This document shows positions 21,112 to 28,665 of a stretch of DNA of 50,844 bases, in pieces. The notes beneath the pieces are model-generated. The model saw only the letters and a list, made by a program, of their open reading frames with translations. It was not told the DNA's origin and did no database searches. The stretch is from Actinomycetota bacterium. Lineage in GTDB: Bacteria > Actinomycetota > Acidimicrobiia > Acidimicrobiales > Ilumatobacteraceae. Both the position numbers and the translations under genes were made by a program. The stretch's first letter is position 1; each line of letters opens with the position of its first letter. The stretch is taken from the NCBI GenBank assembly GCA_009701715.1, contig WLJO01000015.1, positions 1 through 50,844 on the forward strand. Direction: 5' to 3'.

Positions 21112-22638
21112 GTGCCGATTGATCCGAAGACCGCCGTCATCGTTGGTGTGGGACAGATCTCCCACCGGGCAGCAGGGCTCGACGATGCCCTCTCCCCCGC
21201 CGAACTCATGGCCGAGGCGATTCGCCGGGCCGCTACCGATGCCGGCCTAGGGTCCGTCCCGGACCCGAGCTGGATCGCGGTCGTCGGGACGCTGTCGTGG
21301 CGGGCCAAGAACCCTGCCCACGAACTCGCCCGACTCCTCGGGATCTCCCCGCATGCCACCGGGCTGTCCACCATGGGCGGCAACAGCCCGCAGAGCCTCG
21401 TCAACGCGGCGGCCCAGGAGATCAATTCCGGCGACGCCGATCTCGTGATCATGACGGGTGGCGAGGCATGGCGGACCCTGCAGCGAGCCCGCAAGGAGGG
21501 CGTGTCCGTCGACTGGAACCAGAAGCGGAACGGGACGGAGCGGGCCTGGGACGACAAGGACGCGACCGGCTCGACGCCCGACCGGCTCTTCGGCGAGGAC
21601 CTCCAGATGAACCATGCGTGGGAGACCGCCATGGGCGTCTACCTCCCGGTGCAGGTGTACCCGATGTTCGAGACGGCAATTCGCGCGGCCGCAGGGCGCT
21701 CGCCCGAGGATCACCTGGTGCGGATCAGCGAACTGTGGTCACGGTTCAGCAAGGTTGCTGCGACGAATCCGCATGCATGGATCCAGCAAGCGCTCACCCC
21801 CGAGGAAATCCGCACACCGGGCCCGAAGAACCGCATGATCGGCCTCCCGTACACCAAATACATGAACTCCAACAACGACGTCGACCAGGGCGCGGCAATC
21901 ATCATGTGCTCGGTCGAGCGCGCCCGATCGCTCGGGATCCCCGAGGACCGCTGGGTGTTCCCGCACAGCGGCACCGATTGCCACGAGCACAAGTTCATCT
22001 CGAACCGTTGGACGTTCGCCGAGACCCCCGCAGTTGCGCTCGGCGGCAGGTTGGCCCTCGAGATGGCGGGGCTCACCATCGACGACATCGACATCGTCGA
22101 CCTGTACTCCTGCTTCCCCTCTGCCGTTCAGCTCGGCGCACAGTCCCTCGGCCTGTCGATCGACCGGCAGCTCACCCGCACCGGCGGACTGTCATTCGCC
22201 GGTGGGCCGTGGAACAACTATGTCATGCACTCGATTGCGACCGTGGTGGGCGAACTGCGAACCACAGACGCAACGACGGGCCTCGTGTGGGCGAACGGTG
22301 GGTACGCGACAAAGCACGCGTTCGGTGTCTATGCCACCACGCCACCTGCCGACGGCCGCTTCCGGTACGCCTATCCCCAGGACGAGATCGATGCCATGCC
22401 GCAGCGATCGCTCGCCACCGGGGCAGACGGCGCGGGAACCGTGACGGTCGAGGCCTACTCCGTCATGCACGACCGAGACGGCAAGCCCGAACAGGGGCTC
22501 GTCTCCACGCTGATGCGTGACGGGCGACGGGCATGGGGCAAAACGGCGGACCGGGACCTTGCGACCGCGATGTGCTCGGGCGAGTGGGTCGGCCGCAAGA
22601 TGACCCGCACCTCCAACGGGACCCTCACGGCATCCTGA
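21112..22638 (+). CDS. Thiolase-like protein (TLP1 type) without the nucleophilic Cys
   Basis: 508 aa, GTG start. The N-terminal thiolase fold is clear ([41 protein letters not shown], and a late [13 protein letters not shown] carrying a His). Where canonical thiolases have the acylated Cys (CxSG before the long helix) the sequence reads GGNSPQ. About 75 C-terminal residues after SLATGADG form an extra domain ([19 protein letters not shown]) like the added C-terminal domain of mycobacterial thiolase-like protein 1. It probably binds acyl-CoA or sterol-CoA ligands rather than acting as an ordinary thiolase. It is followed after 17 bp by a peptidase gene on the same strand. Confidence 0.82.
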   Translation: MPIDPKTAVIVGVGQISHRAAGLDDALSPAELMAEAIRRAATDAGLGSVPDPSWIAVVGTLSWRAKNPAHELARLLGISPHATGLSTMGGNSPQSLVNAAAQEINSGDADLVIMTGGEAWRTLQRARKEGVSVDWNQKRNGTERAWDDKDATGSTPDRLFGEDLQMNHAWETAMGVYLPVQVYPMFETAIRAAAGRSPEDHLVRISELWSRFSKVAATNPHAWIQQALTPEEIRTPGPKNRMIGLPYTKYMNSNNDVDQGAAIIMCSVERARSLGIPEDRWVFPHSGTDCHEHKFISNRWTFAETPAVALGGRLALEMAGLTIDDIDIVDLYSCFPSAVQLGAQSLGLSIDRQLTRTGGLSFAGGPWNNYVMHSIATVVGELRTTDATTGLVWANGGYATKHAFGVYATTPPADGRFRYAYPQDEIDAMPQRSLATGADGAGTVTVEAYSVMHDRDGKPEQGLVSTLMRDGRRAWGKTADRDLATAMCSGEWVGRKMTRTSNGTLTAS

Positions 22639-22655
22639 CGCAACGACATCTTCAC

Positions 22656-24737
22656 GTGGCCGACACCTTCCCCCGCCAGTACGCCCGCACACAGGGCCTG
22701 ACACTCGGAGAGCCGCGGAACCTCAGCGTGTCCCCTGACGGCAAGCGCGTCGTCTTCTGCCGGAGCCGGGGAGGCAACGATCCAGTGAACTGCCTGTGGC
22801 TGCTCGACACCGAGACGGGCGAGGAACGCCTTGTTGCCGATCCCGGCGAGCTGATGATGGGTGCCGACGACGCCGCACTGCCGCCGGAGGAACGGGCCCG
22901 CCGCGAACGCGCGCGCGAAGGGGCCGGTGGGGTGGTGTCGTACTCCACGAACACCGAGGTCACCGTTGCGGCGTTCACCCTCGCCGGACGCCTCTTCGTG
23001 GCCGGTCTGCTGTCGGCGCGCTCGCGTGAACTCGTCGTTCCCGGGCCCGTATTCGACCCGAGGCCCGACCCGGGCGCCAACCGCGTGGCGTACACCACGG
23101 GCGGCAGGCTGTGCCTCGCCGAGCTGGACGGCACGACCACCGTGCTTGTGGGCGAGGACAACCCCGAGGTGACCTGGGGTCTTGCCGAGTTCATCGCTGC
23201 CGAGGAGATGGGGCGGGGTCGTGGGTTCTGGTGGTCTCCCGACGGTGAGGCGATAGCCGTCGCAAGGGTGGACAACAGCACGGTGCAGCGCTGGTACCTC
23301 ACCAACCCTGCAGACCCAGCCGAGGAGCCGCGGCGGATCGCGTATCCCGCAGCCGGAACCGAGAACGCTTCCGTCTCGCTGTTCGTGATCACACCGGGGC
23401 AACCGAAGCGCGAGATCGTCTGGGACCGGGACTCGTTCCCGTACCTCGTGGACGTCTCGTGGTTCGACCGGACCACGGTGCTGCTCACCGTGCAGTCGAG
23501 GGATCAGCGCGATGTGCAGGTCCTGCTCGGCAATGCAGCGGACGGCAGCACCACGTTGAGCTCTGCCGATCACGACGATCGCTGGGTCGAGCTGGTACGG
23601 GGTGTTCCCGCGACTCTCGCCGACGGCAGGCTCGTGACGTGCGCTGACCGCGACGGCGCACGGAGCCTCCTCGTGGATGGCCGGCCGGTCACCCAGCCCA
23701 ATCTCCAAGTGCGCTCCGTGACAACGGTCGGCAACACCAACGTGTTCTTCTGCGCAAGCCCGACTGACGACCCGACGGTCCAGCACGTCTATCGCTGGAA
23801 CGTGCTGAGCGGCACCGATCAGCTCACCACCGAACCCGGCGTCCACACTGCCTCGGCGGCCGGTTCGACGGTAGTGGTGCGCACTGCATCGCTCGACCGA
23901 CCGCGTGCACGCACGGCGGTGCTCAACGGGCCCGAGATCGGGTCGTACGCCGAGACGCCGCTCGTCACCCCGAACCTCACGATGCTGCGCGTCGGACCGC
24001 GTCGACTGGCAACCGCCGTGCTCCTGCCCGCCGGACGGGCGCCGCGCGACGGCGGGCCCGCGCTGCCGGTACTGCTGGACCCGTATGGCGGCCCGCACGC
24101 CCAGCGGGTGGTCTCGTCGTACGCCGCGATGTGCGCCTCGCAGTGGTTCGCGGATCAAGGATTCGCAGTGGTCGTGTGCGACGGGGCGGGAACCCCCGGC
24201 AGGGGCAGCGCCTGGGAACGAGAGGTGTTCGGTGACCTCGCCCAACCCGTGCTCGACGATCAGGTAAGCGCACTCGCGGGCGCTGCTGCGGAGATGGGGA
24301 TCCTCGACCTCGCACGCGTCGGTATCCGCGGGTGGAGCTTCGGTGGATACCTCGCAGCGCTCGCCGTGCTGCGCCGACCCGACGTGTTCCATGCAGCAGT
24401 TGCCGGGGCCCCCGTCACCGACTGGCGCCTGTACGACACGCACTACACGGAGCGATACCTCGGCAACCCAGCGGTCGATACCGGGCCGTACGAACGTACG
24501 AGCCTGCTCACCGATGCCAGCAACCTCGCCAGGCCACTCCTGCTCATTCACGGTCTCGCCGACGACAACGTGGTTGCGGCCCACACGCTGCAGTTCTCCT
24601 CCGCGCTCGTCGCAGCAGGCAGACCGCACGAGGTCTTGCCGCTGTCAGGGGTCAGTCACATGACCCCTCAAGAAGTCGTGGCCGAGAACCTCCTGCTACT
24701 CCAGCTCGAGTTCCTGCGACGTCACCTGCGGGCGTAG
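22656..24737 (+). CDS. DPP-IV-like prolyl oligopeptidase family serine peptidase (S9B)
   Basis: 693 aa from GTG 22656 (reading VADTFPRQYARTQG), chosen because it follows the thiolase-like stop by 17 bp and starts where the domain does. Residues about 30-450 form the DPP-IV N-terminal beta-propeller, including the double-Glu aminopeptidase motif (EFIAAEEMGRGRGFWWSPDG). The catalytic alpha/beta-hydrolase domain has the nucleophile S561 in GWSFGGY, Asp in HGLADDNV and His in VSHMT. No signal peptide is visible, so it is probably cytoplasmic. It should remove N-terminal dipeptides from peptides, probably after Pro or Ala. Its 3' end overlaps the convergent prmC by 16 bp. Confidence 0.88.
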   Translation: MADTFPRQYARTQGLTLGEPRNLSVSPDGKRVVFCRSRGGNDPVNCLWLLDTETGEERLVADPGELMMGADDAALPPEERARRERAREGAGGVVSYSTNTEVTVAAFTLAGRLFVAGLLSARSRELVVPGPVFDPRPDPGANRVAYTTGGRLCLAELDGTTTVLVGEDNPEVTWGLAEFIAAEEMGRGRGFWWSPDGEAIAVARVDNSTVQRWYLTNPADPAEEPRRIAYPAAGTENASVSLFVITPGQPKREIVWDRDSFPYLVDVSWFDRTTVLLTVQSRDQRDVQVLLGNAADGSTTLSSADHDDRWVELVRGVPATLADGRLVTCADRDGARSLLVDGRPVTQPNLQVRSVTTVGNTNVFFCASPTDDPTVQHVYRWNVLSGTDQLTTEPGVHTASAAGSTVVVRTASLDRPRARTAVLNGPEIGSYAETPLVTPNLTMLRVGPRRLATAVLLPAGRAPRDGGPALPVLLDPYGGPHAQRVVSSYAAMCASQWFADQGFAVVVCDGAGTPGRGSAWEREVFGDLAQPVLDDQVSALAGAAAEMGILDLARVGIRGWSFGGYLAALAVLRRPDVFHAAVAGAPVTDWRLYDTHYTERYLGNPAVDTGPYERTSLLTDASNLARPLLLIHGLADDNVVAAHTLQFSSALVAAGRPHEVLPLSGVSHMTPQEVVAENLLLLQLEFLRRHLRA

Positions 24738-25594
24738 GCGATCCGATCCCGACCGGTGAAGTCCTGTCGGATCCCGAACTCGCGGTAGCCGGACGAGGCG
24801 AGCAGGTCGAGGACCACCGGAGCCTGTCGGTACCCGAACTCCACGAGCAGCACACCGCCCGGGCGCAACCAGTCGAGCGCCTGCGAGACGATCAGGCGCA
24901 TGTCGTCGAGACCGTCGGGCCCGCTGAACAACGCCCCGTGTGGCTCCCACCTCAAGACGTCCGGGGCGACCTCCGGGTCCCCCTCGGCGATATACGGCGG
25001 GTTGCTGACGATCACGTCTACTGAACCACGCAGCTCGGGTGGCAGAGCGTCGAACCATGAGCCGTGGGAGAAGCGCACGTTCGCCGCGGCCCTACCGAGC
25101 CCCGCAGCATTGGCCCGGGCTACGTCGAGCGCCTCACCGGACACATCGGTGCCCCACACGAGCGTGCCCTCGATGGAGAGTTCGGCCGCGCAGGCGAGGG
25201 CAATCGCACCCGAACCCGTGCCGAGGTCCACCACCACACGCCGGGGCGTGACTGCCCGCGCTGCCTCGATCGCTAACTCCGCGAGCAGTTCGGTCTCGGG
25301 ACGCGGGATGAGCACCCGCGGGTCCACCATCAGCTCGACGGTGCGGAATGCCCACGATCCGAGCACGTACTGCAGGGGTTCCCCAGAGCGTCTACGCGCC
25401 ACCATCGCGTCCACCCGGGCGACCGTCCGCTCGGTGACCGGCTCGTCGAGGGACGTTGCCCACTCGAAGCCATCGAGGCCCCCGGCCTCCTGGCAGATCC
25501 AGCGCGCCGCATTGGCATCACCGACCGCTTCCGAGGTCTCCACCCACAGCTGTCGCCACGTGAGGTGCTCGTCCGTGCCGCTCGCTCCGGACAC
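24722..25594 (-). CDS. prmC: Peptide chain release factor N5-glutamine methyltransferase
   Basis: 290 aa. The N-terminal helical domain is followed by PLQYVLGSWAF, the SAM-binding VVDLGTGSGAIAL and the catalytic NPPYI motif. It methylates the Gln of the GGQ motif in release factors, and the gene lies 3 bp after prfA, which encodes its substrate. It is in the same operon and its 3' end overlaps the convergent peptidase gene. Confidence 0.96.
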   Translation of the reverse strand: MSGASGTDEHLTWRQLWVETSEAVGDANAARWICQEAGGLDGFEWATSLDEPVTERTVARVDAMVARRRSGEPLQYVLGSWAFRTVELMVDPRVLIPRPETELLAELAIEAARAVTPRRVVVDLGTGSGAIALACAAELSIEGTLVWGTDVSGEALDVARANAAGLGRAAANVRFSHGSWFDALPPELRGSVDVIVSNPPYIAEGDPEVAPDVLRWEPHGALFSGPDGLDDMRLIVSQALDWLRPGGVLLVEFGYRQAPVVLDLLASSGYREFGIRQDFTGRDRIAYARR

Positions 25595-25597
25595 GGC

Positions 25598-26665
25598 TCA
25601 GTCCTCGGCACCCGCGAGCAGACGGGTTCGCTCATCGGTCTGGAGTGCATCCACCAGTTCATCGAGGTCACCGGCGAGCACATCCTGCAGGCGATACACG
25701 GTGTACCCGATGCGGTGATCGGTGAGCCGGTTCTCCTTGAAGTTGTAGGTCCGGATCTTCTCGCTCCGGTTGCCGCCCTGGACCTGAGCGCGTCGGGCGT
25801 CGCCGACCAGTGCAGCCTGCTCCTCCTGACGCACCTTGAGCAACCGGGAACGAAGCACCTGCATGGCGCGCGCCCGGTTCTGCAGCTGGCTGCGCTCGTC
25901 CTGCATGGCAACGACGATCCCTGTGGGCCTGTGTGTGATGCGCACGGCGGAGTCGGTGGTGTTGACGCCCTGCCCGCCGGGGCCAGAGGCCCGGTACACG
26001 TCGATCTGCAGGTCGTTCGGGTCGATATCGACATCGACCTCCTCCGCCTCGGGGAGCACACTCACGGTCGCTGCCGAGGTGTGGATACGCCCCTGGCTCT
26101 CGGTGACGGGCACGCGCTGCACGCGGTGCGGGCCACCCTCGAACTTGAGGTGGGCCCACGCATCGTCGCCCTTCAGCACGAACGTGACCTGGTTGATCCC
26201 CCCGAGGTCCGACAGGTAGGTGCCGAGCACCTCCACGGCCCATCCCTTGCGAGCGGCATAGGCCTGATACATGTCGAACAGGTCGCGGGCGAACAGGTTC
26301 GCCTCCTCGCCACCCTCGGCGCCACGCACTTCCATGATCAGGTTCTTGCCGTCGTTCGGGTCGCTCGGCAGCAGGAGCAGTTTCAGCTCGGCCTCGAGCG
26401 TCTCGAGATCCGCCTCGGCCGCGGTCAGTTCCTCGCGTAACTGATCACGCTCGTCGCCCGATGTCTCGGCCATCAGTTCCTTGGCGGCAGCGGCATCGTC
26501 GGCCCGCATCCGGTAGCGGCGGTAGCACGCAACGATCGGCGTGATCTCCTTGTAACGACGGGAGACGTCGCGGAGGCGATGCTGATCGCTGAGGACCGAC
26601 GGGTCCGCCAGTTGCTGCTCCAGCCCTGAGAACTCGGACTCCAGGCCAGCGAGACGATCGATCAC
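25598..26665 (-). CDS. prfA: Peptide chain release factor 1
   Basis: 355 aa from GTG 26665. The N-terminal coiled-coil domain, the AGGEEANLFARDLF segment, the GGQ motif (SGPGGQGVNTTDSAVR) and the C-terminal NFKENRLTDHRIGY motif are all standard. The codon-reading tripeptide region reads VTESQGRIHTS. It terminates translation at UAA/UAG. It is followed by prmC after 3 bp; an unknown gene ends 44 bp upstream. Confidence 0.97.
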   Translation of the reverse strand: MIDRLAGLESEFSGLEQQLADPSVLSDQHRLRDVSRRYKEITPIVACYRRYRMRADDAAAAKELMAETSGDERDQLREELTAAEADLETLEAELKLLLLPSDPNDGKNLIMEVRGAEGGEEANLFARDLFDMYQAYAARKGWAVEVLGTYLSDLGGINQVTFVLKGDDAWAHLKFEGGPHRVQRVPVTESQGRIHTSAATVSVLPEAEEVDVDIDPNDLQIDVYRASGPGGQGVNTTDSAVRITHRPTGIVVAMQDERSQLQNRARAMQVLRSRLLKVRQEEQAALVGDARRAQVQGGNRSEKIRTYNFKENRLTDHRIGYTVYRLQDVLAGDLDELVDALQTDERTRLLAGAED

Positions 26666-26672
26666 GTTCTGC

Positions 26673-26678
26673 AGGCTA
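26673..26678 (-). promoter_or_regulatory. -10 TAGCCT for prfA
   Basis: TAGCCT then 7 nt then GTG at 26665 on the minus strand, with no SD in the short leader. It suggests prfA-prmC can be transcribed separately from the rpmE unit. Confidence 0.4.
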
Positions 26679-26709
26679 CGGCCCGTGCGGCCCGCCCCGG
26701 GAGGTGGTG

Positions 26710-27705
26710 CTAGGAGGCCGGCAGGCCGACAACTGTTGCCGGGTGCCGAAGCGCTGCGGCAAGCGCGATCGTGATTGACGAAGCGTCACGTTCGGGAACA
26801 ACAATCGCCAGGCGTGCCGCCTGGCCCATGAGTGCCGCACGGGCGTCGGCTGCCCACGGAACCACGTCGAGGTCGATACCGGTCGAGCAGACGACCACCA
26901 CCGGTTCGCCGTCGGGGTCCTCGCCGAGCGCAACGCACGGCACCGCATCCTTGAGGTTCGCGCGGGCGACGGGCGGGTTCGCAACGTCGAGCGAACGGGC
27001 GCCGACGAGTGCTGGCTCGCGAAGGAGCCGGGAACGGATTGCTCGCTCCGCGCCGAGACGATTGAGCGGGTGCAGTTCTGCGCCGGGAGTCCGGTGGCTG
27101 GCAACCGTGCTCACCACCTTCCGAAGGGCGTCGACCGTCGGCACCCCACCGTGCATGAGCAGGAACGCCTCCCGGTCGTGCTTGCCAACGCCGACCTCGA
27201 GTCGACACTCATCGGTGTAGGCGTCACGAACTGCTCGACAGACCTCGAGACCCTGCACCTCGCCGGTGAGCACACCGTGCTCAACAACTACGTCGGCACC
27301 GCCACGTTCGATCAGTTCGGCGAGGTGGACGAGGCCCGGGTCCACGTACGCCGCTCGGGGAAACGACTCCGGGAGGGTGGCCTCGAGGCGACGGCCATCG
27401 ACACTCCAAACCATCGGCGGGACCGTGAAGTGTGTTGCCCGTCGTGCCAGCAGCCCACCGGACTGCTCGGCAATCACGTTCAGCGCAACCGAACCGTGCT
27501 GACGTGCCCAGGCCAGTGCCCGACCGAGCGCCCGTTGAGGGCTTTCCTCGGCGAGGACCCACGAAGCATCGCCGCTCACGAGTGCGGCCCCGCCCGGCCA
27601 GGTGCCGGGCTGCATGGGCGCGTCTGGGCCGAGGTGCTCTCGAACGAGCGCAGCCAGTTTCAGACCGAGGAGTTGGCTACGCCGCGCCGGATCGGCGCCG
27701 GTCAT
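26710..27705 (-). CDS. Unknown conserved-looking protein between rpmE and prfA
   Basis: 331 aa. I do not recognise the family. The protein is soluble, without signal peptide or membrane helices. Features visible are an N-terminal LLGLKLAALVREHL helix, a beta-rich region with VLAEESPQRALGRALAWARQHG, then EHGVLTGEVQGLEVCR and ECRLEVGVGKHDREAF about 20 residues apart, and a C-terminal Ala-rich domain (PVVVVCSTGIDLDVVPWAADAR). The spaced Glu/Asp/Lys pattern in the middle might be an active site, but this is speculation. Its ATG overlaps the rpmE stop by one base (TGATG), so translation is coupled to ribosomal protein L31. Confidence 0.8.
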   Translation of the reverse strand: MTGADPARRSQLLGLKLAALVREHLGPDAPMQPGTWPGGAALVSGDASWVLAEESPQRALGRALAWARQHGSVALNVIAEQSGGLLARRATHFTVPPMVWSVDGRRLEATLPESFPRAAYVDPGLVHLAELIERGGADVVVEHGVLTGEVQGLEVCRAVRDAYTDECRLEVGVGKHDREAFLLMHGGVPTVDALRKVVSTVASHRTPGAELHPLNRLGAERAIRSRLLREPALVGARSLDVANPPVARANLKDAVPCVALGEDPDGEPVVVVCSTGIDLDVVPWAADARAALMGQAARLAIVVPERDASSITIALAAALRHPATVVGLPAS

Positions 27706-27926
27706 CAGTCCTTCTTGGTACGCGAGCCGTAGCGCTTGTTGAAGCGCTCTACGCGACCACCGGTGTCAACGAGCTTCTGCTTACCCGTGAAGTACGGGTG
27801 GCACTCGTTGCAGAGGTCGAGGCTCATGTCGCCGCCACGGGTGGATCGAGTGACGATGTTGTTCCCGCAGGAGCAACGCGCAACCATCTCGGTGTACTTG
27901 GGGTGTCCGTCGGTCTTCATGTTCAT
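27705..27926 (-). CDS. rpmE: 50S ribosomal protein L31 (zinc-binding form)
   Basis: 73 aa from ATG 27926; a second ATG at 27920 is equally plausible because the GGAG site lies 4 or 10 nt upstream respectively. The zinc ligands of the C+ type are intact (CSCGNN and [10 protein letters not shown]), and the [11 protein letters not shown] tail is typical. It is a large-subunit protein placed as in other actinobacteria before prfA. Confidence 0.96.
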   Translation of the reverse strand: MNMKTDGHPKYTEMVARCSCGNNIVTRSTRGGDMSLDLCNECHPYFTGKQKLVDTGGRVERFNKRYGSRTKKD

Positions 27927-27963
27927 CGATCTCCAGCGCAACCGGCCAGCAAGGCGACTAGTA

Positions 27964-27969
27964 ATAGTA
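27964..27969 (-). promoter_or_regulatory. Possible -10 TACTAT upstream of rpmE
   Basis: An AT-rich TACTATTACTAG patch stands out in a GC-rich leader 38 nt before the rpmE start, which has its own SD (GGAG). No good -35 was found at 16-18 bp. Confidence 0.35.
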
Positions 27970-27990
27970 CCGGCACCGAACCCCGGAACA

Positions 27991-28665
27991 TCAGCCGAAA
28001 ACCGAGGTGAGCACGGCGAGGGCCTCGTCGAGGAGCGCGCCGGCCGCCGCAGCCAGCGGTTCGGCTGCCGTGGTACGCGGCTCGGGAGCGAGCGGAACGA
28101 TGCCCGGGAACGGGTCGTCGTCATCCTCCCAACCAGCCCAAAGCAATGCCCGGGAGCCGAAAAAGGGCTCCAACAGGCTCAGTTCGGGTGGGGGAACGAC
28201 CGCAGCGGCGTCCCGCAGGCGCCGCGCGGGGGCGTCGGCGGCCGGTGGCACGACACTGAGCAATGGGCGCACCGGGAGGTGTTCCCACACCGAATCGGGG
28301 CCGCGCCAGCGATCAAGCACGGCAGGATCCCGCCCAACGTCGTCGGCAACCTTCAACAGGACCGCGACTGCGTGCTTGCACACCGGTGCGAGGTCCAGAC
28401 ATGCGCACGAGACCGACAGTTCCTCGCGGACGGGGACCGAGCCGGGCCGGAAGACGGGCTGCCACCGGAGCCGAACTGAGTACGGCTCGCGGTCGCTTCC
28501 CTGCACACTCGCCGACACCGTGCCCTGGGTGATCTCGACCGACAGGACGGCGTCCTCCTTGAAGTAGCGCCGTCCACGACCGAAGCGCTCCGAGTCTGCG
28601 CACTCGGCGGCAAGGATCGACAGCCGTGCCGCGACGAACGCGCCGGGTTTCTGGTTGCCGCTCAC
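27991..28665 (-). CDS. SWIM zinc-finger protein, partner of SNF2 helicase
   Basis: 224 aa from GTG 28665, which overlaps the helicase stop as GTGA and fixes the start. The N-terminus ([17 protein letters not shown]) is followed by [14 protein letters not shown] and by the SWIM zinc motif CAC-x6-CKH in [21 protein letters not shown] (about residues 97-117). The remainder is Ala/Pro-rich with an acidic WEDDDDPF patch. SWIM domains are thought to bind nucleic acid or proteins. In many bacteria a SWIM gene is paired with a RapA/SNF2 helicase, as here. Confidence 0.88.
   Translation of the reverse strand: MSGNQKPGAFVAARLSILAAECADSERFGRGRRYFKEDAVLSVEITQGTVSASVQGSDREPYSVRLRWQPVFRPGSVPVREELSVSCACLDLAPVCKHAVAVLLKVADDVGRDPAVLDRWRGPDSVWEHLPVRPLLSVVPPAADAPARRLRDAAAVVPPPELSLLEPFFGSRALLWAGWEDDDDPFPGIVPLAPEPRTTAAEPLAAAAGALLDEALAVLTSVFG

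Noticed and set aside
22455-24629. 724-codon minus-strand frame opposite the DPP-IV-like gene
   Set aside because: The real gene on the plus strand has an intact triad and propeller motifs. The antisense frame is a codon-mirror artefact.
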